Shown piece after piece: positions 12,013 to 21,670 of a stretch of 64,000 nt of DNA. Position 1 is the first letter of the stretch; the number at the start of each line of letters is the position of its first letter. The translations under genes and the position numbers were made by a program. The notes beneath the pieces were generated by a model, which made no database searches, was not told the DNA's origin, and was given only the letters and a program-made list of their open reading frames with translations. This DNA is from Piscinibacterium candidicorallinum (GTDB lineage: Bacteria > Pseudomonadota > Gammaproteobacteria > Burkholderiales > Burkholderiaceae_C), in assembly GCF_047549485.1 (NCBI RefSeq), contig NZ_CP180191.1:2914001-2978000 (forward strand). The letters run 5' to 3'.

Positions 12013-14820
12013 ATGGTCACAGCCACCTCAGGCGCAGCCGCTGCTGCGCGCAGCCTGCTTGCGGGCGCCACACCGCTGGCTCAGCTCGGCACCCGCGCCG
12101 GCCTGGCCGCATCGCCCCTGCTGTTTCACCGGCTCGAATCCCGCAGCCGCTTGAACAGCACCGAGCCCAGCACCCTGCAGTTCCTCTCGCTGGACGCCGG
12201 CATCGACCTGCATGGCCTCTTGGGCGAGCACTTCACCACCTACCTGCGCCTGAACCTGGCTGAAGCGAAGACCCGCCCCTTCGACGGCCTCGTGCAGTCC
12301 GCGCGGCAGCTCGATCAAGTGGGTCGCTTCACCCGCTACGAAGTCACCCTGCGCCCCTGGCTGTGGTTCCTGAGCCTCACCACCGATTGCAAGATCTTCC
12401 AGGACGCCAGCGTCCCCGAGATCCTTGCTGCCGTGCTGGGCGATCACGCGATTGCCAAGAGCGAGTTCAAGCTCACCCACGCCTACCCCAAGCGGCCCTA
12501 CACCGTGCAGTACCGGGAGAGCGATCTGGCCTTCATCAACCGCCTGTGCGAGCTCGAAGGCATCACCTACCACGTCGTGCACCATCCGGCCGAAGGCGCC
12601 GGCTCAGGTGCAGGCGCCCTGCTCGGCGCCAATCCGGGGCCAGGCAGCCACAGCATCGTCTTCACCGACAGCGCGGCCAAACATGCCGACTGCCCAGGCT
12701 ACGAGACCGTCCCCTTCCACGCCCAGGTGGGCAGCCGCCGCGAGGACGAACAGGCCCTGCTCAGCTGGACCGAGCAGCGCAGCATCGCCGCATCCAGCGT
12801 CACCTTGAGCGACTACGCCTTCCTCAAGCCTGGCGCCCCCCAAACCGGCGGCCGGGCCGATGCGAGCCTGAGCGCTCAGCTGCAAGGCGCCCATGCCGAG
12901 ATCTACGAGGCACCGGGTCAGTTCCACAAGGAAAGCCGCGAGGAGTCCATCGCAGAGCATCAGGCCCAGGTGCTGCTCGAATCGATCGCCACCGGCACCC
13001 GCACCTGGACGGGTGCCACCAGTGCCCGCGGCTTGAGCACCGGCGGCTGCTTCACCCTCACCAAGCACCCCCAGGCCGGGCAGAACGGCCACTACCTCAT
13101 CACCGGCGAGCGCTGTACGGTGGTGTTTGCCAGCTACGAAGGAGTGAGCGGGACAGAGGAGCGTCCCAGTGGACACTCCTCTGCCAGCGAGCTCCAAGCC
13201 GCGTACTCGCGGCGCGGTGGGTCGCCGAGCCTCGAAGAAGTGCTCAGTGCCGGCGGCGCCTACTTCCACGCCGAGATCAGCGCCCAGCGCAGCGAGCAGC
13301 CCCATCGCCCGGCGCGCGTCACACCGCGCCCGCAGATCCACAGCATCCAGACCGCCACCGTGGTTGGCAGCGGTGCCGGCGAGATCCACACCGACGCCCA
13401 CGGCCGCATCAAGGTGCACTTCCACTGGGATCGCTACGGCGGCAGGAACGGCCAGGACAGCTGCTGGCTGCGGGTTGCCCAGCCCTGGGCCGGGGCCAAC
13501 TGGGGCGCGCAGTTCCTGCCCCGTGTGGGCCAGGAGGTGATCGTCAGCTTCGTCGAGGGCGACCCCGACGCGCCGATCGCCACCGGCCGCCTGTACAACG
13601 CCGAGCAGCGAGCCGCCGCCTTCAGCGATGCGGGCAGCCTGCCGGGCAACCAGGCCCTGGCCGGGTTCAAGAGCAAGGAGCTCAACGGATCGGGCTACAA
13701 CCAGCTGCTGTTCGATGACACCGCCGGGCAAGTGCGCCTGCAGCTGGCCACAACCCACGGCGCCAGCCAGCTCAACCTGGGGTATCTGGTGCATCCCAGA
13801 GCCGACAGTGCCGAAGAAGCCGGCGCTGTCGACAAACCCAGTGCGGAACCGCGCGGCGAAGGCTTCGAGCTGCGCACCGACCACTGGGGTGCCATCCGCG
13901 CAGCCAAGGGCCTGCTCATCACCACCGACGGACGCGCGCAAGCCGTGGGCGGGGCGCTGGACCGCAATGAGCTGATTGCCGTGCTGCAAGAAGCCCTGAC
14001 CCTCGCACAAAGCCTCACCGACAGCGCCAGCCAGGCCGGCGCCAGTACGGCCAAGGACGAGAAGGACACCAAGGGCCCGGACCACGCCCCGCAGGAGACC
14101 CAGCTCAAGGAGGTGAAGGGGCTTGCGGCCGGCGCCAACAACGAACCAGACAACACCGACCCCAGCGCCAACCACCTGGCCCTGCACAGCCCGGCAGGCA
14201 TTGCAATGGCCAGCCCGCACAGCGTGACCCTGGCCGCCGGGCAGACGCTCGATCAGGTGGCCGCAAAGCACATCCAGCTCACCAGCGGGCAGCAGATGCA
14301 CCTGCATGCGGGTACAGGCATCCGCCAATACACCCACGCAGGCGGCATCCATCAGATTGCGCACCAGGGCAAGGTGCTGATCCAGAGCCAGCATGATGAC
14401 ACCGTCATCAACGCCGAACAGGCCATCCACCTCAGCGCATCACAGAAGCACATCCTGCTGGAGGCCAAGGAGCACATCACGCTGGCTGAAAGCGGCGGCG
14501 CCTATCTGAAGCTGGCCGGCAAGGATCTTGAGCTGGGTGCGCCGAATGGATTCACAGTCAAGGCTGCGAAGTACGTGCTTGCAGGGCCAGGCAGCATCGG
14601 TACGGCATTGCCCAGCTTTTCGAAGTCCGATCTGAAGTACGACCAGCAATTCGTGTTGCTGCTGGCCAGCGGTGCAGCCGTCGCGAATCGCAAGTTCGAA
14701 ATCACCTATGAGGATGGCCGAAAGGTGTCCGGTTCCACGGACGGTGAAGGCAAGACGGGCATTGAGCAGTCACTGATCTCCGAACGCTGCAGCATCAAGA
14801 TCCTGCCGCCCGACGCATGA
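12013..14820 (+). CDS. vgrG: Type VI secretion spike protein VgrG
   Basis: Forms the trimeric tip of the type VI needle and carries effectors. About 935 residues: a gp27-like N-terminal half (RLNSTEPSTLQFLSLDAGIDLHG..., TRYEVTLRPWLWFL), a gp5 OB-fold (HFHWDRYGG shape in VHFHWDRYGGRNGQDSCW, PRVGQEVIVSFVEGDPDAP), then a DUF2345 region rich in repeated beta-helix strands (about residues 620-870). The end (KFEITYEDGRKVSG, DGEGKTG) looks like a small transthyretin-like extension, often an effector docking site. Start ATG 12013 is preferred; GTG 11953 is in frame. No other type VI structural genes are present, so this is an orphan vgrG island with its downstream effector pair. Confidence 0.92.
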   Translation: MVTATSGAAAAARSLLAGATPLAQLGTRAGLAASPLLFHRLESRSRLNSTEPSTLQFLSLDAGIDLHGLLGEHFTTYLRLNLAEAKTRPFDGLVQSARQLDQVGRFTRYEVTLRPWLWFLSLTTDCKIFQDASVPEILAAVLGDHAIAKSEFKLTHAYPKRPYTVQYRESDLAFINRLCELEGITYHVVHHPAEGAGSGAGALLGANPGPGSHSIVFTDSAAKHADCPGYETVPFHAQVGSRREDEQALLSWTEQRSIAASSVTLSDYAFLKPGAPQTGGRADASLSAQLQGAHAEIYEAPGQFHKESREESIAEHQAQVLLESIATGTRTWTGATSARGLSTGGCFTLTKHPQAGQNGHYLITGERCTVVFASYEGVSGTEERPSGHSSASELQAAYSRRGGSPSLEEVLSAGGAYFHAEISAQRSEQPHRPARVTPRPQIHSIQTATVVGSGAGEIHTDAHGRIKVHFHWDRYGGRNGQDSCWLRVAQPWAGANWGAQFLPRVGQEVIVSFVEGDPDAPIATGRLYNAEQRAAAFSDAGSLPGNQALAGFKSKELNGSGYNQLLFDDTAGQVRLQLATTHGASQLNLGYLVHPRADSAEEAGAVDKPSAEPRGEGFELRTDHWGAIRAAKGLLITTDGRAQAVGGALDRNELIAVLQEALTLAQSLTDSASQAGASTAKDEKDTKGPDHAPQETQLKEVKGLAAGANNEPDNTDPSANHLALHSPAGIAMASPHSVTLAAGQTLDQVAAKHIQLTSGQQMHLHAGTGIRQYTHAGGIHQIAHQGKVLIQSQHDDTVINAEQAIHLSASQKHILLEAKEHITLAESGGAYLKLAGKDLELGAPNGFTVKAAKYVLAGPGSIGTALPSFSKSDLKYDQQFVLLLASGAAVANRKFEITYEDGRKVSGSTDGEGKTGIEQSLISERCSIKILPPDA

Positions 14821-14848
14821 ACCCCACCCATCCGCACCGGCAAGCTGC

Positions 14849-16588
14849 ATGAGCTCGAATCCTTTCGATCTGTACAACGAAGTCCCGATCCAATACGACG
14901 ATCAGGGCCGACCTTACGCCGATGCGGGTCTGACACCCGTGCAGGACAGCAAGCGTACGGCCCTCGTCGTCCCCGCGTCCAAGGTCATTCCGGTCGTGTT
15001 CTTGCCGGGCATCATGGGATCGAACCTGCGATTGGTCGAAGCTGGGGGCTTTGACACCAACGGCCTCGCGTGGAATCCCGGTGGAGCATGGTGGATGCTT
15101 TCAAAGTTCCGCCCACTCAGCCCATCGCAGCGACGCCGGCTCCTTGACCCAGCCAATACCGAGGTGGCGCTGGACATGCCGCTGGGCGACGAAGCGGTGA
15201 GCGGCTTCAACGTGACCAGCGCGACTGACGGGCGCGCGGGGCCCAATGCGCAGAAGCGGCGGGTGCAGAATCTGAAGGCAGAGTTCACCCGCCGGGGCTG
15301 GGGCTCGGTCATGCTGGGCAGTGGCGGGTACCTTCCCTTCCTCGCCTATCTCGAACTGCACCTGAACCGCATGTTCTGGCGCGGCCAGCTGGACACACTC
15401 TGGAGCCGCAACGTGCTTCAGCGCAAGCGCACCACAGGCCGAAACATCACAGCAGCCGTTGATTGGGACATCACCAAGGGCGACAAGCCGCTGAGCGAAC
15501 AGGACCTCAAGAAGGCTGCCGAGTATTGGCTGCCTGTCCATGCCGTCGGCTACAACTGGATCCGCAGCAATGAGGATGCAGGTAAATACGTTGCAAAGCG
15601 TGTGGAAGGCTTCATTGCGCACTACACGAAACTGGGCTATCAGTGCGACAAGGTGATTCTGGTGACTCACTCGATGGGCGGGCTGGTCGCGCGCGCTGCG
15701 TGCAGTCCGCAAATCGGCAACCTCGCAGGCAAGACACTGGGCGTGATTCACGGCGTGATGCCCGCGACGGGGGCTGCCGCGGCGTATTGGCGTTGCCAGG
15801 GCGGCTTTGAGGGTTGGGCGCGCGGCTGGGATGCTGCGTCGGGCATTCTCGGACCGAACGGCCCCGCTGTCGCCGCGGTGTTCAGCGGAAGTCCGGGCGC
15901 GCTGCAGTTGCTGCCAAGCAAGCAGTACGGCAGCGGTTGGCTGCAGTTCAAGGACGCCAAGGGCCGTGTGCTGGAGGCGCTGCCCAAGGCCAATCCTTAT
16001 TCGGAGATCTATTCACAGGAATCCGTCTGGTGGCGTCTCATGCGCCCGGATTGGATCGATCCCGACAACTTCGACGATCTCGAACCTCGCGAACGACGTC
16101 TGCTGTGGGCACGCTTCACCCAGAATCTGAAGTATGCGGAGAGCTTTCACGACAAGATCGCGAACTACTACCACCCACTGACGCACGCCCAATACGCCAA
16201 CGACGACGAAGACCACAAGGCCTTCGGCAATGCGGTCTGGCGGATCACCAACTACCAGGGGGTGTCTGACGCGGAGATCCACAGCTCGAGCAACATCTAC
16301 GAAGATGATCAGCACGGGCGCCGGCTCGTGGTGGTCGATCGTCCATCAAAGAGCTGGATCCTGCCCGATGACTGGCTGCCGCGTGACCGCTTCTGGGGTC
16401 GGTTGGAGATGCAGGATGAAGCCGGTGACGGTACCGTGCCGGTGCGCTCCGGTGCTGCCGCGGCAAAGCACGCGCAGTTTGTGTGCGCGCACCGACCGGG
16501 CTATGACCATCAGGGCAGCTGGAACGACGACCGACCGAGAACAGCGGCGCTCTACAGCGTCGCGCGAATCATCTCCGAGGCACTGTGA
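14849..16588 (+). CDS. Type VI lipase effector (Tle-like alpha/beta hydrolase)
   Basis: A 579-residue alpha/beta hydrolase without signal peptide. The oxyanion segment VIPVVFLPGIMGSNLRL is near residue 47, and the nucleophile elbow VTHSMGGLVARA gives Ser275; Asp527 (GDGTVP) and His554 (YDHQGS) can complete the triad. This layout resembles PGAP1/lecithin acyltransferase-like lipases used as type VI phospholipase effectors. Genetic context is strong: it follows vgrG by 28 nt and overlaps a lipoprotein gene resembling Tli4 immunity proteins. Inferred role: cleaves membrane phospholipids of rival bacteria after delivery. Exact Tle class is not certain. Confidence 0.8.
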   Translation: MSSNPFDLYNEVPIQYDDQGRPYADAGLTPVQDSKRTALVVPASKVIPVVFLPGIMGSNLRLVEAGGFDTNGLAWNPGGAWWMLSKFRPLSPSQRRRLLDPANTEVALDMPLGDEAVSGFNVTSATDGRAGPNAQKRRVQNLKAEFTRRGWGSVMLGSGGYLPFLAYLELHLNRMFWRGQLDTLWSRNVLQRKRTTGRNITAAVDWDITKGDKPLSEQDLKKAAEYWLPVHAVGYNWIRSNEDAGKYVAKRVEGFIAHYTKLGYQCDKVILVTHSMGGLVARAACSPQIGNLAGKTLGVIHGVMPATGAAAAYWRCQGGFEGWARGWDAASGILGPNGPAVAAVFSGSPGALQLLPSKQYGSGWLQFKDAKGRVLEALPKANPYSEIYSQESVWWRLMRPDWIDPDNFDDLEPRERRLLWARFTQNLKYAESFHDKIANYYHPLTHAQYANDDEDHKAFGNAVWRITNYQGVSDAEIHSSSNIYEDDQHGRRLVVVDRPSKSWILPDDWLPRDRFWGRLEMQDEAGDGTVPVRSGAAAAKHAQFVCAHRPGYDHQGSWNDDRPRTAALYSVARIISEAL

Positions 16589-17646
16589 AGCTCCACTCGT
16601 ACGCCACCAAGACGGCCGGACGCCCTGCCCTGCACCGAGCAGGCATGCTGGTCGCCCTGCTGTTCACGCTCATCGCCACCGGCTGCGAGCCCGCAGCAGT
16701 CGCCCGCGCGCCGATCAAGTCACAAGTCCCTGAGAAAGCCATCATGAGAATCGAGTGCTTTGGTCGCTACCAGGTCACCGTACCCGCTGGCAGCGTGTTC
16801 AGCGTTCCCTCGGTGACGCTGCCGAATGTCGAGTTTCGTGCGCAGCGTGAAGGCGCCGCGACGCTTGACGCCTTCCAAGGCAAGCTCAAGGTCTTCGCGC
16901 AGAAGCTGGGCACCTCGCCCCATGACACTGAGAAGAGCCTGCTGCATCGCGTGGAGGCGCTGGGCCCGGATGCCGCAGTGATCGTGTTTCGCGAATCGGC
17001 TGCTGCCACAGAGGTCTTCGAGATCCAGGGCTGGCGCTGGCTGGCTCCAGGTGTCGAATACATCGCTGCGGGCGCTGCGACTACGGCGGAGGTCACGGCC
17101 GACACCCCGCTGTTTGCGCAGGCGGCCCAGAATCTGCGCTTTCGTGCACCCGGCACGGTGCCGCAGTCACCCGGTCTCTGCCTGCAGGATGCGTGGCTCC
17201 CAGGCGGTGCACATCGGCGCGAAAGCGTATCTGCACGACTGACGCTGCCTGCCCAAGGCGTCACCATCACGCTGGCGACCGAGCTGCCTGTACCCAAAAC
17301 CCGGGACGATCAACTGCTTGCACGCTGGAATGCCGCCAAGCGGGTCAGTGCGCCTTTGCCCAAGTTTGAGGAACTTCGCAACGGCACCCGGATGGTGGAC
17401 GGACGCCCCGCTGAAGAGCTGGTCCTCCTGGCGAACAATGACCGTGGCGTACCGACGCTGGACGCCAAGCTTGAGGCCTATGGCGACCGCACGCCGCAGC
17501 GCCCCACATTGCGCATCAGCATGACCGTCGAGCAGCTCGACGCTGCACCGGGCGCGGGTATCAATCAGCCCTTGAGCCGCAAGGCGGCACTCGAGCTCTG
17601 GGATGGTCTGACTCAATCCATCCGCCAGCGCGCCGGCGCGTTCTAG
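16585..17646 (+). CDS. Tli4-like type VI immunity lipoprotein
   Basis: A 353-residue lipoprotein: signal peptide with lipobox LIATGC (Cys34), then a mature part starting MRIECFGRYQVTVPAG, which matches the conserved start of Tli4 immunity proteins, and a second half with GTRMVDGRPAEELVLLANN. Tli4 proteins bind and block the cognate phospholipase in the periplasm. GTG start overlaps the effector stop (GTGA), as expected for effector-immunity pairs. The immunity role is inferred from family resemblance and linkage. Confidence 0.72.
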   Translation: MKLHSYATKTAGRPALHRAGMLVALLFTLIATGCEPAAVARAPIKSQVPEKAIMRIECFGRYQVTVPAGSVFSVPSVTLPNVEFRAQREGAATLDAFQGKLKVFAQKLGTSPHDTEKSLLHRVEALGPDAAVIVFRESAAATEVFEIQGWRWLAPGVEYIAAGAATTAEVTADTPLFAQAAQNLRFRAPGTVPQSPGLCLQDAWLPGGAHRRESVSARLTLPAQGVTITLATELPVPKTRDDQLLARWNAAKRVSAPLPKFEELRNGTRMVDGRPAEELVLLANNDRGVPTLDAKLEAYGDRTPQRPTLRISMTVEQLDAAPGAGINQPLSRKAALELWDGLTQSIRQRAGAF

Positions 17647-17678
17647 GTGCCGCACCAACGCACACACGCAAACCACTG

Positions 17679-18800
17679 GTGCAGACAACAACTTCAAACA
17701 CGGAGGAGACGCCGTTCGCGCTGAGCGTTCTTGGCGCATCCCTCAGCGCCGGTGACCTCTCAGGCGACGACGTCCTGCGGCGGATGTCAGCGCGAGGCGG
17801 AGCCATGGCCGACTTTCTGGCCACGATCCTGGCACATCAGCAGAGTGCGCAGCCTGACGCCCCGGAGGCGGCTGCAGCCTCGGCACTGGCGGAGTGTGTT
17901 CGGGGTTGCGCTGAGCATGCCTGGCTGCCCTGCGCTGGCGTCGGCATGACGGCGCAATCTGCGCGCCTACGCCTGGGCGACCTGCTGGGCAGGGCAGGCC
18001 TGGATCGCATGCGTGCGCTGCCACACGATCTGCCCGCTGCTGCGGAGACTGCGTCCGATCCCATGGCAATCGTCTTCGCACAATTCCTAGCTGACCCCTC
18101 ATTGGGCGCCGTGTTGCTTCATGCGCGGCGACCGGTCAAGGTGAATGCGGGACACGAGGTGCCCATCGACGTGTTTCTTCTCGTTGGCAGCATGGTCCGA
18201 CTTCAGCGCCAGACCTCGGGCGCGGGCACGACGCCCCAGACCGAGCCGTCGTCGGATTGGCGCAAGCTGATAGGAGCAGGCCTGGAAAACGTCGCGCCAA
18301 TCGGTCGCTTGTGTCGACCGGTTGCCGTGTCACTGCAGTGTGACGAGTACGGCAGCCCCGTCACTGAATCGGCAAGCGCTGCGCGGCGACTGGACAGCAC
18401 TCAAACCGCTGCCGCCTTCGTGCAGGGTTGGACCCATCTCACCCAAGCAATGGGCGATGTGGCCCTATGGCGGGCTCGAAAGCCCTTCTGGGTGGTCGAC
18501 CGCAGGGTGAACGAAGACAGCGTTGCACTTCAGGGGGTCACGATGGCGCTGGCTCATCCGGACGCGAGAGACTATTTCCTGCCTGGAAGCGATCTGATGC
18601 GCGGTGACGAGGCTCTGCATCTTGCGGATGAGCTTGAAGATGCCTCCGGCGCGTCAGCCCTGCTTGCATGGACGCTGGCATGCATGCAGCTGGCGCGCCA
18701 GGCGACGTCGAAGCAGGATGCGGCGGTCGTGCTCGGACTGAAGAACCCCAAGCGGATCGACCTCGGCGTGGTCACTCGCACCGCCAATCCACTCGGCTGA
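17679..18800 (+). CDS. Unknown protein of the vgrG island
   Basis: A 373-residue protein with a GTG start 32 nt after the immunity gene; probably same transcript. I do not recognise a family. It has no signal peptide or membrane helix, is rich in Ala and Leu, and is predicted mostly helical, with a distinctive middle part (RPVKVNAGHEVPIDVFLLVG) and late segment (FWVVDRRVNEDSVALQG, ALAHPDARDYFLPG). It could be an effector adaptor, a second immunity factor or an unrelated cargo protein of the island. Confidence 0.6.
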   Translation: MQTTTSNTEETPFALSVLGASLSAGDLSGDDVLRRMSARGGAMADFLATILAHQQSAQPDAPEAAAASALAECVRGCAEHAWLPCAGVGMTAQSARLRLGDLLGRAGLDRMRALPHDLPAAAETASDPMAIVFAQFLADPSLGAVLLHARRPVKVNAGHEVPIDVFLLVGSMVRLQRQTSGAGTTPQTEPSSDWRKLIGAGLENVAPIGRLCRPVAVSLQCDEYGSPVTESASAARRLDSTQTAAAFVQGWTHLTQAMGDVALWRARKPFWVVDRRVNEDSVALQGVTMALAHPDARDYFLPGSDLMRGDEALHLADELEDASGASALLAWTLACMQLARQATSKQDAAVVLGLKNPKRIDLGVVTRTANPLG

Positions 18801-18863
18801 TCGGCGCGAACAACATAGATACCCCCTGTCCGAAATCAATCTTTTGATAGACGTGTCAGGAAG

Positions 18864-18900
18864 CTTTCCGCTTGCTAGAAGCAGCTCTTCGGCCGATCAC
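18864..18900 (-). repeat. Degenerate copy of hairpin repeat (between convergent genes)
   Basis: On the minus strand this reads ...GCTGCTTCTAGCAAGCGGAAAG, ending in the decamer AAGCGGAAAG that closes the ~57-bp repeats at 40.6 and 61.3 kb. Only the tail and part of one arm are recognisable. Like the others it lies between convergent genes. Confidence 0.35.
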
Positions 18901-18928
18901 TAGCAAATGGCATTCGGCCGTAATTGAA

Positions 18929-21670
18929 CTATTTTTGGCGGACAAGCACCCGCCCGCCCCGGGCAGGCGCATTGATCTGCATCACGCGGTGGCTCAAATC
19001 CAGCCGCTCACCGGTCAGCAGATCAAGATAGCGGCCTCGCAAGCGATCAGGAACGTTCAGAGCAACAGCGCGTTCGGTCTCAGCGTTGTTGAGCAGCACG
19101 ATCGCATGTTCGTCGCCTAGAGCACGATGCAGTACGACAACCCGCTCATCCAGGAAAAGCGGCGCATCAATCGACCCACGACGCAATACAGCATGCTGGT
19201 TGCGAAGCGCCGTGAGCTTCCGGAACCACGCGAGCATGTCTTCATCGGGCCGACCACCGAGATCGGCCCAAGGGTAGGTGGCCCGGTTGTAGGGGTCATC
19301 GCCCCCCGTCACGCTCACTTCATCGCCGTAGTAGATGGCCGGTGAGCCCGGGAAGGTCATCTGCACCAAGACCGCCAATTTGTAGCGCTGCTTGGCGAGC
19401 GCGATGGCGTCCGGCTTGCTGTCCTCATGCCAGCCCAGCACGTGCAGGCTGCGGGCCTGGTCATGGCTGGAAAGCAGGTTCATCAGCGCATAGAAGGCCT
19501 GCGGCGGATAGGCCTCGCGCATCAGTTCGATGTTCTGCCACAGCTCCTTGGCGTTGCCGCCTGCCGCGTACTCCAGCACGGCATTGCGGAAGATGTAGTT
19601 CATGGTGCTGTCGAACATGTCGCCCAGGAAGTACTTGGACGAGTCGAACCAGGTCTCGGCGATCGTGATGGCATCCGGCGTGTGGGCACGGATCGCGGCG
19701 CGCCATTCGCGCCAGAAGTCGTCGGGTACCCAGGGGGCCACATCCATGCGCCAGCCCGCCGCACCGAGATCCAGCCACTGCTTCATCACGCTGTCCGGCT
19801 TGCGGTAGGCAAAGTCGCGCCAGGCCGGCGAGGCCTTGTCGAGTTCCGGCAGATCGGCCACACCCACCCAGCCCGTGTACTGCTTGTTGGGATCGGTCTG
19901 GGTTTCGTCAAATCGGTACCAGCTCGCATAGAGCGAGTCCTTGCGGATCTTGCCGCCCTCGAACGCGCCGCGGCTGGCGTACTTGCCGAAGCGGTCGAAG
20001 TAGATCGAGTCGCTGCCCGTGTGATTGAGCGAGGTGTCCGGGATGATGCGGATGCCGCGCCGAGCGGCCTCGCGGGTGAGCCGCGCGAAGTCCGCATTGG
20101 TGCCGAAGGCCGGGTCAACGCGCGTGTAGTCTGCGGTGTCGTACTTGTGGTTGCTGGATGCCTGGAAGACCGGCGTCATGTAGATCGCGTTCGCACCGAG
20201 GCTCTTGATGTAGTCCAGCTTCTCGATGATGCCGGCCAGGTCGCCACCAAAGAAGTCGTTGTTGAAGTGGGCATCAGATCCATCGCCCGTGCCGGGGCGA
20301 AATGGTTTGCTATTCCAGTTGGCGTGGAACTCGACATCCTTGTCGTGATAGCGGTCCTGGGTGCGGCCGCCACCGGGCCGTGGGTCGTTGCTGCGGTCGC
20401 CGTTGCGGAAACGGTCCGGGAAGATGTAGTAGTAGACGGTGTCGGGCGCCCACTCGGGCACCTTGAAGTCGGCGGAGTACACAGTCTGGCGGAAGCGCCG
20501 CACGGTACGCGTACTGGCCGGCTTGTCGGCCACAGCGCCGAGTCCGCCGCTGCCCTTCTCGCGGGTCCAGAAGACCGCCTGACTGTTGTTCTGGTAGACG
20601 AAGGCGGCATCGCCGATCTGGACTTCGAACCAGTAGCCGTAGACACCGATCTGCTCGAAGCGATGGGTCACTTCCCAGCGCTCACCGCTGCCGTCGGCGC
20701 GCCGCTGCATGGGCAGGCGCGCCAGGGTGCTGTACTCAAGCACTTCCTGGTTGCCCTCCAGTCGGCGGTTCTCGATGACCAGGGTGACACGATCCACGCC
20801 CTTGTCCGCAGCCAGGCTGTAACGGATGGGCGTGCCCGCCACCACGGCACCGAAGGGCTGCTTGAACTGCGGTGCGCGCGAGTCGAACTTCAGGCTCAGG
20901 GCCACCGGATGGCTGACCTGCTGCGCCGTCGGATCAGCAAAGGTCTTGGGGCCGATGCTGAAGTCCGGCTTGCCGTCGACGAAGGCCAGGCGCAGTGTGT
21001 GTTCCCCGGAGAACACCGCATTGAGATTGCCCGTGGCGCCAGCTGCGGGCCGCATCTGCGGATCGGCACCGAAGCTGGTCTTGGGCGACCAGGCCACATC
21101 GGCGAGCTTGAAGTCGTGCCGGCCGGTCACCTTGACGTTGAGGTAGTACGCGTCACAGCTCCAGCGGAACTGGAAGTCGTCCACAGCGGCCCAGTTGTTC
21201 ATGGAACCGCGCAGAAAGAGCACGGTGTCGCCAAGCGGCGCTTGCGCCGGACAGGATTCGATATCCAAGGTGGGCGTCCTCAGAGAAGGCGACATCGACA
21301 GGCGCAGACGGTAGACGCCGGAAAACTTGCGGCTGATCTCCTGGCCGCGCAGTGCAAGCATCGGGCTGCGGGCGGCACCGGGTGGCGCACCGAAATCCGC
21401 ATCGGCACTCCAGCCCTCGTCGCCGAGCTTGAAGCGGTGCTCGCCCTGCAGGCTCGTGACGAGCTCATAGCGGTTGCAGGCCCAGGTGAATCGCTGCCGA
21501 TCCACGGCATTCCAGCTGTTGAAGGTGCCGCGCAGGTAGAGGCTGCGTCCACCCAGGGGATCCTTGCTGCAGACGGGCGCGTCTGCAGAGCCCGCCTGGG
21601 CGAATGTGGCTGCACTGCTCAGGGCGAGCAGCAGCGGCCCGACGCAGCGGGCCAGCAGGGCGATACGCAT
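18929..21670 (-). CDS. Exported GH13 alpha-amylase with two N-terminal modules
   Basis: A 913-residue secreted GH13 enzyme (signal peptide ending ATFAQA). Two tandem modules of about 95 residues follow, each with a LRG(T/S)(F/M)N(S/N)W start and a FKL-D-x-W segment; they resemble the X25 units before pullulanases and probably bind glucan. The barrel starts with VYYYIFPDRFRNGDRSNDP; catalytic residues are Asp643 (WRMDVAPW), Glu672 (IAETWFD) and Asp737 (LLSSHDQA), with an extra intermediate domain near residues 270-370. Similar to cyclomaltodextrinase/neopullulanase enzymes. ATG at 21670 shares its A with the stop of the preceding gene (TGATG), so translation is coupled. Last gene of the maltodextrin operon. 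Confidence 0.9.
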   Translation of the reverse strand: MRIALLARCVGPLLLALSSAATFAQAGSADAPVCSKDPLGGRSLYLRGTFNSWNAVDRQRFTWACNRYELVTSLQGEHRFKLGDEGWSADADFGAPPGAARSPMLALRGQEISRKFSGVYRLRLSMSPSLRTPTLDIESCPAQAPLGDTVLFLRGSMNNWAAVDDFQFRWSCDAYYLNVKVTGRHDFKLADVAWSPKTSFGADPQMRPAAGATGNLNAVFSGEHTLRLAFVDGKPDFSIGPKTFADPTAQQVSHPVALSLKFDSRAPQFKQPFGAVVAGTPIRYSLAADKGVDRVTLVIENRRLEGNQEVLEYSTLARLPMQRRADGSGERWEVTHRFEQIGVYGYWFEVQIGDAAFVYQNNSQAVFWTREKGSGGLGAVADKPASTRTVRRFRQTVYSADFKVPEWAPDTVYYYIFPDRFRNGDRSNDPRPGGGRTQDRYHDKDVEFHANWNSKPFRPGTGDGSDAHFNNDFFGGDLAGIIEKLDYIKSLGANAIYMTPVFQASSNHKYDTADYTRVDPAFGTNADFARLTREAARRGIRIIPDTSLNHTGSDSIYFDRFGKYASRGAFEGGKIRKDSLYASWYRFDETQTDPNKQYTGWVGVADLPELDKASPAWRDFAYRKPDSVMKQWLDLGAAGWRMDVAPWVPDDFWREWRAAIRAHTPDAITIAETWFDSSKYFLGDMFDSTMNYIFRNAVLEYAAGGNAKELWQNIELMREAYPPQAFYALMNLLSSHDQARSLHVLGWHEDSKPDAIALAKQRYKLAVLVQMTFPGSPAIYYGDEVSVTGGDDPYNRATYPWADLGGRPDEDMLAWFRKLTALRNQHAVLRRGSIDAPLFLDERVVVLHRALGDEHAIVLLNNAETERAVALNVPDRLRGRYLDLLTGERLDLSHRVMQINAPARGGRVLVRQK

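Noticed and set aside
12604..14430. 608-codon open frame opposite vgrG
   Set aside because: vgrG has clear domain structure on the plus strand; the antisense frame shows none.
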